DNA from: Pseudarthrobacter sp.
GTDB lineage: Bacteria > Actinomycetota > Actinomycetes > Actinomycetales > Micrococcaceae
Assembly (NCBI GenBank): GCA_013362385.1
Contig: JABFWC010000015.1
Span: forward strand, 1 to 6,683
DNA: 6,683 nucleotides
Direction: 5' to 3'
Shown here: positions 1 through 6,245 of the stretch, in pieces
How the letters are laid out: every line of letters starts with the position of its first letter
Numbering within the stretch: the first letter of the stretch is position 1
Position numbers and translations under genes: made by a program
The notes under the pieces: model-generated
The model's input: only the letters and a program-made list of their open reading frames with translations
Databases searched by the model: none
Told to the model about the DNA's origin: nothing

Positions 1-65
1 GGCGTGCCCGCCGGGTGCCCCCGGGCCGATCAGTTCATACCGGGGGCCCTGCCCCGCGCCACAGC

Positions 66-509
66 ATGAGTACCGGGGGGTCTTGCCAGCATGCGAACAA
101 CCACGCGTTACCAAAATGCCGGCACTGCAAAGGTCCGGCCCCACGTCCTGTCCCGGCCCCGGTCCTTGCCGTGGTGTTGACTGCCCTGTTGGCAGTGCTG
201 GGACCTGCAGGGGCTGCGACGGCGGCGCAGGCTGCGGGAACGGCTGCGCCGGACGAGGGGAAGTCATGGTTCGGCGCAGCGCTGGAATGGGGAGAGGACA
301 CTGCCGCGGGCTTCACCGAACGGCTGGGTGCGGTGCCCGCCGTCTTAGGTCATGAGCCGGCAGCCTACCGCAAGGCCTTCCAGGCCGTCGCCACGGCTTT
401 CAGGAAGTCCGACGGCGGCCGGGCCACCATGGTGTGGGCTCCCTACCTGGGCAAGGACTACTGCTCAATACAGCGGCCTATGTGGCGGTGCTGGGACTGC
501 TGTGGGTGA
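66..509 (+). pseudogene. Remnant of secreted GH26-like glycoside hydrolase
   Basis: The reading frame gives 147 residues. A hydrophobic signal or anchor segment (about residues 30-50, ending in an Ala-rich AATAAQAAG stretch) is followed by WFGAALEWGEDTAAGF (68-83) and then YRKAFQAVATAFRK and ATMVWAPYLGKDY (about 101-132). Those last blocks resemble the region after the acid/base Glu in GH26 (beta-mannanase-like) proteins, where an AxYRxAF helix precedes xxMVWxP. The normal intervening part, with the catalytic R-x-x-x-E-M-N block, is absent: residue 97 (GHE, near position 356) runs directly into PAAYRK. After GKDY (near 461) the frame enters an implausible Cys/Trp-rich tail and stops. I infer at least two deletions, so the product should be inactive. 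The start is uncertain. ATG 66 overlaps an upstream in-frame stop as ATGA. ATG 91 has a better GGGGGG ribosome site and a basic leader but is in another frame, which would imply a third lesion. A novel short exported protein is the alternative reading. Confidence 0.5.
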
Positions 510-550
510 TGGTCCGCAGCAGGTTCCTCTTCCGGATCATTCCCACGTGA
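458..550 (+). pseudogene. C-terminal membrane-segment fragment, out of frame with the preceding remnant
   Basis: A different frame from the hydrolase remnant reads as 30 residues: a convincing transmembrane helix (NTAAYVAVLGLLWVMV), then basic residues RSR, the tail FLFRIIPT and a TGA at 548-550. It has no start codon or ribosome site of its own and begins where the hydrolase-like frame loses sense. I therefore read it as the last helix of a membrane protein, or of a membrane domain of the same original protein, joined there by deletion. Some actinobacterial proteins combine an extracellular hydrolase part with a multi-helix acyltransferase part, which would fit, but thirty residues are too few to name a family. 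Confidence 0.4.
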
Positions 551-555
551 GCTGA

Positions 556-572
556 ACCGGCCGCGTGCCGGT
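556..572. terminator. Possible hairpin between convergent genes
   Basis: A perfect 6-base inverted repeat, ACCGGC and GCCGGT, with a 5-base loop lies in the 36 bases between the stop of the left remnant and the stop of the facing 84-residue gene. It is placed as a bidirectional terminator would be. No T-run follows on either strand, so it is not a canonical intrinsic terminator and could be chance in GC-rich DNA. Confidence 0.3.
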
Positions 573-586
573 GCTGAAGCGTTCCG

Positions 587-841
587 CTAAACCAGTTCGG
601 GATAGGTGGTCACGATGTAGTCGGCGGCGGCGGGCCCGGTCATACGCACGCCCTTGCGGCCGCCGGGCATTTTGTCCTTCATGGCCGCCCAGAAGGTGTC
701 TTCCGGTCCGGGAACGTGCTGGTTGATGAAGCACCAGCTCATATAGAGACCAAAGAACCGGTCGCGGTCCAAGGTGGAATCGGATGCCTGATCGAAGTAG
801 GTGGCTTCCTCGAGAAAAAGGTCGAATTGCGAATGCGCCAT
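587..841 (-). CDS. Small conserved-looking hypothetical protein (84 aa)
   Basis: I do not recognise the family. The ATG at 841 is preceded, five bases away, by a good ribosome site (GAAGGGAAG, 855-847 on the minus strand), which fixes the start and supports a real gene. The product is small, soluble and acidic at the N-terminus (FDLFLEEATYFDQ). It is rich in aromatic residues (DRFFGLYMSWCFINQH, about residues 27-42), then has a basic Gly-rich turn (MPGGRKG) and a C-terminal DYIVTTYPEL. I see no transmembrane segment, signal peptide, metal-binding cluster or helix-turn-helix. The regular mix of helix-like segments looks like a compact folded protein rather than a chance ORF. It lies divergent from the TetR regulator across a 225-base spacer, so it may be a target of that regulator. 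No function can be assigned. Confidence 0.72.
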   Translation of the reverse strand: MAHSQFDLFLEEATYFDQASDSTLDRDRFFGLYMSWCFINQHVPGPEDTFWAAMKDKMPGGRKGVRMTGPAAADYIVTTYPELV

Positions 842-1066
842 GATGGCTTCCCTTCGCTAGGTGCGTGGCGCCGCCGTGAGGCTACAGCGGCGAACCTCCA
901 TGCCCTGCACTGGGGCAAAGAGTTGTGTAGTGCATCCTTCAAAGGGTCAAGGGATACATCGGTGCTCTCGGCACCGCATCTACACTGTAGACTTTACGCG
1001 TAGACCCGCCATCCGGCAAGCAGGCCACCCCAAGGCTTGCGCCGCTTACAACCAGGACGGAACCCC
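842..1066. promoter_or_regulatory. Divergent intergenic region between the 84-aa gene and tetR
   Basis: This 225-base spacer must carry promoters for both flanking genes. On the minus strand a TTGACC (950-945) resembles a -35 box, but the best -10-like partner (TACACA, 929-924) is only 15 bases away, so that assignment is weak. Toward tetR the palindrome at 979-991 contains TACACT and overlaps TAGACT (989-994). Both fit TANNNT -10 patterns, but neither has a good -35. A 6-base inverted repeat, CGCCGC (869-874) and GCGGCG (887-892), lies in the presumed leader of the minus-strand gene. No convincing ORF or RNA gene is seen here. Confidence 0.5.
979..1005. promoter_or_regulatory. Putative TetR-family operator
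   Basis: TCTACA-C-TGTAGA (979-991) is a perfect palindrome with 6-base arms around one base. The half-site GTAGAC at 987-992 recurs in the same orientation at 1000-1005, a 13-base register, giving three half-sites in 27 bases. The palindrome ends 75 bases upstream of the regulator's start and overlaps possible -10 hexamers, the usual place for autorepression. TetR-family proteins bind such short palindromes as dimers. Ownership by the adjacent regulator is inferred from position. Confidence 0.55.
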
Positions 1067-1780
1067 GTGGCTGCCCCCAGGAAACCCGCGTCCGACGCTT
1101 CGCCGGCCAGAAGGCCCCTGAGCCGCGGTATCGTGCTCGCCAAAGCGCTGGAACTCGTGGACGCCGAGGGCTTGGAGGCCCTCACCATGCGCCGCCTCGG
1201 CCAGGAACTAGGGCGGGATCCCATGAGCCTGTATCGCTATGCCGAAAACCGGGCGGCCCTGCTTGACGGTGTTGCCGAGCTGGTCCTTGGACAGCTCAGC
1301 ATCTCCCGGGTAGGAGACCCGGACTGGAAGGCCCGGCTGCGGGGGCTCGCCCACGACCTCCGCCGGCTGGCGCTGAAGCATCCCAACGTGGTGCCGCTGC
1401 TGGTCACCAGGCCGCTTTCCACCCCGCTGGGACTCCGGCCACTGGGTACGCTGAGGCCGCTGGAACAGATCCTCGCGCTCCTGGCGGCGGCCGGGTTCGG
1501 CGCGGCTGACGCGCTGCACGTCTACCGCGCGTTCTACGGCTTCCTCTACGGGCACATCCTCAATGAGCTGCAGGAGTTCGTGGTGGACCCGGAGGAGAAC
1601 GAGGTGCTGCTGCGCATGGGGCTGCAGCGGCTGCCGGCCAAGGAGTTTCCCCGGCTGCGTGCGTTGGCGCCTGCGCTCGCGGAGTACGACGGCGAGGCAG
1701 AGCTGGAGCAAGGGCTCGACATCCTGCTGTCCGGACTGGAGGCGCAGCTCACGCGGCAGTCGCCGCCATCCCGCGCCTGA
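1067..1780 (+). CDS. TetR-family transcriptional regulator
   Basis: This encodes a 237-residue DNA-binding repressor of the TetR type. The N-terminal helix-turn-helix runs from about residue 22 to 68: IVLAKALELVDAEGLEALTM leads into RRLGQELGRDPMSLYRYAEN, the typical recognition helix and the Y-x-Y/H-x-x-N-x-x-x-L pattern. The long helical C-terminal half (about 85-228, with HVYRAFYGFLYGHILNE near 151-167) resembles the TetR_C ligand-binding domain of tetracycline-repressor-like proteins. I chose GTG 1067 because AGGACGG (1054-1060) lies six bases upstream. TTG 1037 in the same frame would add ten residues but lacks as good a site. The gene ends three bases before the stop of the facing flavoprotein gene, with no terminator between them. 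The palindrome upstream suggests autoregulation. The ligand is unknown. Possible targets are itself, the divergent 84-residue gene and distant genes. Confidence 0.9.
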   Translation: MAAPRKPASDASPARRPLSRGIVLAKALELVDAEGLEALTMRRLGQELGRDPMSLYRYAENRAALLDGVAELVLGQLSISRVGDPDWKARLRGLAHDLRRLALKHPNVVPLLVTRPLSTPLGLRPLGTLRPLEQILALLAAAGFGAADALHVYRAFYGFLYGHILNELQEFVVDPEENEVLLRMGLQRLPAKEFPRLRALAPALAEYDGEAELEQGLDILLSGLEAQLTRQSPPSRA

Positions 1781-1783
1781 GGG

Positions 1784-2248
1784 CTACTCGAACGAGGCCC
1801 GCCGCCGGTCCTGGAGGCGGGTGTTCCAGGCATCCGGACGGTTCACCTTGAAACGCCGGCCGGTCAAGGCCCGGGCGTTCAGGCGGACATAGTTGGCCTT
1901 CTCGCCCGGCTGCCACGGCTCCAGGCCCAGCCCGTCCACCGCATCCCTGTCCGCCTGGTCCTCCAGGATCTCCGTATCGCCCCGCACCACCACGCTCCAC
2001 GCAAGTTCCGTGAGGGGATCGTAGCCGTCGATTTCCAGGGCTGCCGGCCGCTCCATCTTCGCGCCCCAGAACTTGGTGCCCGGGGCCGTCCTGAAGACGA
2101 TGCTGCGCAGGTGGACGACGTAGTTCACCGGGAAGATTTCGGGGTGGCCGTCAACCACGATGGCCAGCCGGCCCAGGGTATCGCCGTCGAGGAGCTCCCA
2201 GCAGTCGTCGAAGGACAGTTTTTCGATGGGCAGGTTTTGCGACTCCAT
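1784..2248 (-). CDS. Pyridoxamine 5'-phosphate oxidase-like flavin-binding protein
   Basis: This 154-residue protein fits the FMN-binding split-barrel superfamily, of the Pyridox_ox_2-like or general PPOX branch. The diagnostic run is LGRLAIVVDGHPEIFPVNYV (about residues 25-44), then IVFRTAPGTK (50-59), WSVVVRGDTEIL (84-95) and a C-terminal W-x-P-G-x-K-x-x-YVRL with LTGRRF (about 111-133). Together these correspond to the cofactor-contacting strands of small PPOX-like proteins. Members bind FMN, F420 or haem and are often redox enzymes of unknown substrate, so true pyridoxamine phosphate oxidase activity should not be assumed. ATG 2248 is chosen because AAGG (2260-2257) sits eight bases upstream. 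A longer frame exists upstream, but its extra residues are not family-like and lie in the gap to pabC. The gene follows pabC on the same strand after 64 bases. That gap holds a weak GGGG/CCCC hairpin and a T-run, so co-transcription is uncertain. Confidence 0.85.
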   Translation of the reverse strand: MESQNLPIEKLSFDDCWELLDGDTLGRLAIVVDGHPEIFPVNYVVHLRSIVFRTAPGTKFWGAKMERPAALEIDGYDPLTELAWSVVVRGDTEILEDQADRDAVDGLGLEPWQPGEKANYVRLNARALTGRRFKVNRPDAWNTRLQDRRRASFE

Positions 2249-2312
2249 GGTCCACACCTTACGGGTCAGGCTGAACAGGGAAAAGACCCGGACAGGGGTA
2301 CTGCCCCCGGCC

Positions 2313-3242
2313 TTAGTGGATGCCGGCAAACAGCTCGCTCAGCTCGGCCGTGAGCTCCTTCTGGACGGCCGGGCTGCCGATATCCTTGCCGTCGATCCGG
2401 TTCACGGGGGCGAGCAGGCGGACGCTGGAGATCAGCCACACCGCGTCGGCGTCTAAAAGGTCCTGCGGCACCAGCGGACCGTACCCGAGTTCCCAGCCGG
2501 CCTCCTTGGCTGCGGCGAAGAGGGCGCCCTGCGAGGTGCCGGGCAGGACGCCGCTGTCCAGCCTGGGTGTGACGAGGCGCTTGACGGTCGTGCCGTCAGC
2601 GGATCTTTCCACTTGCGCGAGCAGCACCGTGGAGGTGGGCCCTTCCAGGACGCGCCCGTCCGACGACAGGAAGATGACGTCGTCAGCGCCCTGCTTGTGG
2701 GCGTGGCGCAGCGCCGCCATGTTCACCGCATAGGAGAGCGTCTTGGCGCCAAGGAGCAGCCAGGGGGCCCGTTCGGCCACGTCGCTGTCATAACCCCGGT
2801 CCAGCAGGATGACGTCGATTCCCGTCTCGCGCTGGCGCCGCCCGGCCCCTCCGGCGGGGGAGACCTGCACCCAGGAAGTGGGAGTCGGGGCACCCTCGGC
2901 GCCACGGGTGACCACCAGCTTGACCACCAGTTCATCCGCGGCGGGGTCCGCGGGCGGGTGCTCGGAGCGGTGGCCGGCAACGGCGGCGGCGATGGCACGC
3001 TGCCACTCGTCCGGGCCGGGAATCACCAGGTCCAGCGCCTCGGCCGACCCTGCCAGCCGGTGCAGGTGAGCCGGCATCTTCCGGACCGTCCCGCCCACCG
3101 CCAGCATGGTTTCGAAGACGCCATCGCCGCGGGTCACCCCCAGGTCCGTGACCAGCAGTTGGGGTTTGGCTGCGTCAGCCACCCGGCCGTCCGGAAAGGC
3201 GGGGTCGAGGAAAACGAGTGCCACGGGGGCGGGAGAGCTCAT
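2313..3242 (-). CDS. pabC: Class IV aminotransferase, probable aminodeoxychorismate lyase
   Basis: This is a 309-residue PLP enzyme of fold type IV. PabC removes pyruvate from 4-amino-4-deoxychorismate to give p-aminobenzoate for folate synthesis in the cytoplasm. The family pattern is clear: DLGVTRGDGVFETM (33-46), MPAHLHRL (56-63), LLGAKTLSY with the presumed PLP-binding Lys167, GADDVIFLSSDGRVLEGPTS with the conserved Glu200, and LDSGVLPGTSQGALF (228-242). The usual E-x-x-x-x-N block reads EGPTST here. The fold is shared with branched-chain and D-amino-acid aminotransferases. The PabC choice rests largely on a pabB-like gene on the same strand a few kilobases upstream, so substrate is less certain than family. 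ATG 3242 gives a normal N-terminus, although its ribosome site is weak; GTG at codon 7 is an alternative. The gene diverges from cls across about 95 bases. Confidence 0.82.
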   Translation of the reverse strand: MSSPAPVALVFLDPAFPDGRVADAAKPQLLVTDLGVTRGDGVFETMLAVGGTVRKMPAHLHRLAGSAEALDLVIPGPDEWQRAIAAAVAGHRSEHPPADPAADELVVKLVVTRGAEGAPTPTSWVQVSPAGGAGRRQRETGIDVILLDRGYDSDVAERAPWLLLGAKTLSYAVNMAALRHAHKQGADDVIFLSSDGRVLEGPTSTVLLAQVERSADGTTVKRLVTPRLDSGVLPGTSQGALFAAAKEAGWELGYGPLVPQDLLDADAVWLISSVRLLAPVNRIDGKDIGSPAVQKELTAELSELFAGIH

Positions 3243-3337
3243 GGCACCAGCTTAGTGCGGTGCCGCCGATAAGCTGGGCAGAGTGTCCCGGCTGGAATTC
3301 GTCCGCCGGAGCCCGATCTTCCGCGGGGGTTCTTGAC

Positions 3338-4813
3338 GTGTTGTGGCCTTTTTCGCTTGCCGGCACCGCGCCGACGTGGGTGGTGGTACTCCTGGGGTTC
3401 ATCGATTTTGCCATCAGGGTCCTGGCCATCGGCATCATTCCCGGCAACAGGCGACCCACCACGGCTATGGCCTGGCTGCTGGGCATCTTCTTTATCCCCT
3501 TTCTGGGCATCGTCCTGTTCCTGCTGTTCGGCAACTTCCGGTTGTCCAGCCGCCGCCGGGAACAGCAAAAGCTGGTCAACAACCGGGTGCATGCAGGCAT
3601 CACCGCACTGTCGGACGCGGAAAGCGACTACCCGGGCCCGGAGTGGGTGAAGTCCGCCGCCGAACTGAACCGCACCCTGGGTTCGCTGCCCATGGTGGAC
3701 GGCAACTCCGTGGACCTCATCCCCGGCTACCCGGACTCCATCCTGGCGATGACGCAGGCCGTCCGGAAGGCCAGGAAGTACGTCAATGCCGAGTTCTACA
3801 TCATGAGCACGGACCACGTCACCGACGACCTGATCACGGCGATGGAGGAAGCCGCCGAGCGGGGCGTGGAAGTGCGCCTCCTGTTCGACCACATCGGCAC
3901 GCTGCGCATCAAGGGCTACAAGAACCTGCTCAAGCGCCTGAGGGCCGGCAGGATCCAGTGGAAGCGCATGCTGCCGTTGCTGCCCATCCACGGCCAGTGG
4001 CGCCGCCCCGACCTCCGGAACCACCGCAAGATCATGGTGGTGGACGGCGAGGTCGCCTTCACCGGGTCGCAGAACCTGATCGAGCCCTCCTACAACAACC
4101 CGCGGCACCGCAAGGCCGGGCGCGAGTGGGTGGAGCTGATGGCCTGCCTGCGGGGGCCCATCGTCACCACCCTGAACGTCGTGTTCGCCACTGACTGGCT
4201 GGGTGAAACCGACGAGTCCCTGGAACACCAGCTGCAGCCGCCGTCGGACCCGCATCCCGGCGCCGTCACCGCCCAGGTGGTCCCCAGCGGGCCGGGCTTC
4301 AGCACGGAGAACAACCTGCGGCTCTTCAACACCCTGATCTACTCCGCCCAGCACCGGATCTCCATCTGCAGCCCGTACTTCGTTCCGGATGACTCCCTGC
4401 TCTATGCGATCACCACCGCGGCCCAGCGCGGCGTGGACGTGGAACTCTTCGTCTCCGAAAAGGGTGACCAGTTCCTGGTGCACCACGCCCAGCAGTCGTA
4501 CTATGAGGCCCTCCTGGAAGCCGGCGTGCGGATCTACCTGTACAAGGCCCCTTTCGTGCTGCACGCCAAGCACTTCACCATCGACGACGAGGTGGCGGTG
4601 CTCGGGTCCAGCAACATGGACATGCGCTCCTTTTCCCTGAACCTGGAGGTGTCCGTGATGCTCCTGGGCGAGGACATCGTGAACAAGATGCGTGCCGTGG
4701 AGGACACCTACCGGGACATCTCGCACGAACTCAAGCTCGCCGACTGGCGGAAGCGGCCCCTCGCCGCACGGTATGTGGACAACGTGGCCAGGCTGACGGC
4801 GACGGTCCAGTAA
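3338..4813 (+). CDS. cls: Cardiolipin synthase (phospholipase D family)
   Basis: This 491-residue membrane enzyme makes cardiolipin by phosphatidyl transfer onto phosphatidylglycerol. Two N-terminal transmembrane segments (about residues 11-34 and 43-65, the second containing WLLGIFFIPFLGIVLFLLFG) are followed by a basic stretch SRRREQQK. Two PLD domains come next. The first HKD motif is NHRKIMVVDG (His229, Lys231, Asp236) followed by GSQNL. The second is LHAKHFTIDD (His409, Lys411, Asp416) followed by GSSNMDMRS. Both catalytic sets are complete and the length is typical of bacterial Cls. I chose GTG 3338 because GGGGG (3325-3329) lies eight bases upstream and translation then begins just before the first membrane helix. 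TTG 3341 is also possible. The frame is open back to GTG 3218, but that would overlap the start of pabC and add forty residues unlike a Cls N-terminus. It converges on the efflux gene with 16 bases between stops and no visible terminator. Confidence 0.92.
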   Translation: MLWPFSLAGTAPTWVVVLLGFIDFAIRVLAIGIIPGNRRPTTAMAWLLGIFFIPFLGIVLFLLFGNFRLSSRRREQQKLVNNRVHAGITALSDAESDYPGPEWVKSAAELNRTLGSLPMVDGNSVDLIPGYPDSILAMTQAVRKARKYVNAEFYIMSTDHVTDDLITAMEEAAERGVEVRLLFDHIGTLRIKGYKNLLKRLRAGRIQWKRMLPLLPIHGQWRRPDLRNHRKIMVVDGEVAFTGSQNLIEPSYNNPRHRKAGREWVELMACLRGPIVTTLNVVFATDWLGETDESLEHQLQPPSDPHPGAVTAQVVPSGPGFSTENNLRLFNTLIYSAQHRISICSPYFVPDDSLLYAITTAAQRGVDVELFVSEKGDQFLVHHAQQSYYEALLEAGVRIYLYKAPFVLHAKHFTIDDEVAVLGSSNMDMRSFSLNLEVSVMLLGEDIVNKMRAVEDTYRDISHELKLADWRKRPLAARYVDNVARLTATVQ

Positions 4814-4829
4814 AAGGCCGCACGCGTAC

Positions 4830-6104
4830 CTACTCGTCGGCACCGACCCGCGTGTCGTCGTCGTTCTCCACATGCTCCGGCCAGCCGCCCCTCCGGTAGG
4901 CGGGCGTACCCACGGCCAGGACCAACACCGCGACGGCGCAGCTGCCGATCATCACGCTGACCATCGACATGGCTTGTCCGCCCAAGAGCCCTACCAGGGG
5001 GCTGACAAGCCCCGCGACCCCGGACTGCAGGGCTCCGATGACGGCCGCCGCAGTCCCGGCCATGTATCCGTAGTTGTGCAGGGCCAGCACGGAGGCGTTT
5101 GCGGGAATCATGCCCTGGGCGGCCAGGACCAGCCACAGGCCCGCCATCAGCCCCAAAGCGCCGCCGGCACCCGTTGCCACCACGGCCAGGAGCAGCAGGG
5201 CACAGGCCAACTGGACCAGGAGGGCGGTGCGCAGGAGGCGCACGGGCGGGAATTTCCGGACGAGCGCGGCATTGAGCTGCGCCGACAGCACCAGCGCGGC
5301 CCCGTTTAGGGCGAAGGCGAGGGCGAACTGCTGCCCGCTGAAGCCGTACTCCTGCTGGAAGACGAATGGCGATCCCACCACGTAGCTCATGATCAGCGCC
5401 AGACCGAGCCCGGGGATGACGGCCAGTGCCATGAAATGCTTGTCCCGCAGCAGCGACCAGTACGCGCCGGCCACGTACCGGGGCCGTCCAGGGCTGCGCC
5501 TGTCGTCCGGCAGTGTCTCCGGCATGAATCTCCAGACGATTGCCACGAGGGCCAGCCCGATGAGCGCCAGGGCATAGAAGACGCCACGCCAGTTCCAGAG
5601 TCCGGCGATCGCCTCGCCGACAGTGGGCGCGAAGAGCGGGGCGACGCCGATCACCAGCATCAGCCGGGACAGCAGCCGGGCGGCCGTGGAACCGACGAAC
5701 CGGTCGCGGATGACGGCGAGGGCCACCACCGAGGCCGCTGCGTTGAAGAAGCCCTGCAGGACGCGCAGCACGGTCAGCGTCTGGATATTGGGCGCCACGG
5801 AGCACAACAGCGAGATGGCCACGTGCAGCGAGATGCCGATCAGCAGCGGCAGCCGCCGTCCGAACCGGTCGGCAAACGGTCCGATGGCCAGCTGGCCGAT
5901 CCCCGCTCCGAGGAGGGTTCCGGACAAGGTCAGCTGGGTAGCAGCCTGGCTGGTGTCCAGGTCCTGCACCACCGCGGGCAGCGAGGGCAGGTACATGTCA
6001 GTGGTGACGGCCGGAAGGGCCGCCAGGGCACCCAGCATCAGGATGTATTTGAGGCTGCGCGGCCGGTGCTGGCCGGTGTCATGGGAGGGAGAGGAGCCCG
6101 TCAC
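4830..6104 (-). CDS. MFS multidrug efflux transporter, Bcr/CflA family
   Basis: This is a 424-residue, probably 12-helix proton-coupled exporter of the DHA1 drug:H+ antiporter group. TM1 carries the Bcr/CflA signature TTDMYLPSLP (34-43). Motif A is GPFADRFGRR (75-84) after TM2. RVLQGFF (114-120) is the motif-B position with its conserved Arg. VAPLFAPTVGEAI (154-166) matches the P-rich TM5 motif of this family. A basic loop rich in Arg and Pro (about 196-210) separates the halves. Further helices run to about residue 400, and the C-terminus is acidic (ENDDDTRVGADE). I chose GTG 6104, preceded by AGG six bases upstream. The frame stays open to ATG 6191, but those 29 residues look like intergenic sequence. 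The substrate cannot be told; relatives export bicyclomycin, chloramphenicol, sulfonamides or cysteine. It lies 141 bases downstream of the pabB-like gene on the same strand, so partial read-through is possible. Confidence 0.88.
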   Translation of the reverse strand: MTGSSPSHDTGQHRPRSLKYILMLGALAALPAVTTDMYLPSLPAVVQDLDTSQAATQLTLSGTLLGAGIGQLAIGPFADRFGRRLPLLIGISLHVAISLLCSVAPNIQTLTVLRVLQGFFNAAASVVALAVIRDRFVGSTAARLLSRLMLVIGVAPLFAPTVGEAIAGLWNWRGVFYALALIGLALVAIVWRFMPETLPDDRRSPGRPRYVAGAYWSLLRDKHFMALAVIPGLGLALIMSYVVGSPFVFQQEYGFSGQQFALAFALNGAALVLSAQLNAALVRKFPPVRLLRTALLVQLACALLLLAVVATGAGGALGLMAGLWLVLAAQGMIPANASVLALHNYGYMAGTAAAVIGALQSGVAGLVSPLVGLLGGQAMSMVSVMIGSCAVAVLVLAVGTPAYRRGGWPEHVENDDDTRVGADE

Positions 6105-6203
6105 GGAAGACCTAACTCTGCTGGCATCGCACAAGGGTCCGCCGCGTGGCTTGAGCGGGTAGAGGTGATGGGAGTACCCGCAACCGGGCATTCCTAAACG
6201 GAT

Positions 6204-6225
6204 CTCCGGCGCTTCCTGCCCGGAG
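6204..6225 (-). terminator. Possible hairpin downstream of the pabB-like gene
   Basis: CTCCGG (6204-6209) and CCGGAG (6220-6225) form a 6-base perfect stem with a 10-base loop, 20 bases past the stop of the pabB-like gene. On the minus strand the stem is followed by ATCCGTTTAGG, which has only a TTT run, so it is at best a weak terminator or attenuator. The rest of the 141-base gap (6105-6245) shows no gene. Confidence 0.25.
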
Positions 6226-6245
6226 CGCTGCGGGATGGGCTTAGG

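Noticed and set aside
1..69. Possible C-terminal tail of an upstream plus-strand gene ending at the TGA at 67-69
   Set aside because: Only about 22 codons are visible and the residues match nothing I know. The ATGA overlap with ATG 66 is suggestive but too little to call a gene.
716..1003. Plus-strand frame of 95 codons across the 84-aa gene and the spacer
   Set aside because: It has no convincing ribosome site, runs through the operator palindrome, and is largely antisense to the better-supported minus-strand gene.
1208..1711. 167-codon minus-strand frame opposite tetR
   Set aside because: It is antisense to a well-supported TetR helix-turn-helix and has a repetitive Gln/Arg/Pro composition.
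2613..3272. 219-codon plus-strand frame opposite pabC
   Set aside because: Its Gly/Arg/His-rich product lies opposite a gene with an intact PLP Lys and family motifs.
3239..4873. 544-codon open frame on the minus strand opposite cls
   Set aside because: It is a mirror of a high-GC gene: the product is a low-complexity His/Val/Gly/Asp-rich sequence with no membrane or domain pattern, while the plus strand has two complete HKD motifs.
4708..5805. 365-codon minus-strand frame overlapping the transporter
   Set aside because: It is in a shifted frame on the same strand as the transporter. The product is Arg/Gly/Ala-rich with no domain, whereas the other frame gives clear transmembrane helices.
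5436..6197. 253-codon plus-strand frame opposite the transporter
   Set aside because: Its Gln/Gly/Arg-rich product is typical of antisense reading of a GC-rich gene and has no matching motif.
6105..6245. Possible small RNA or tRNA in the gap between the transporter and pabB
   Set aside because: No tRNA arms, T-loop consensus or strong terminator are visible; only short GC-rich inverted repeats occur.
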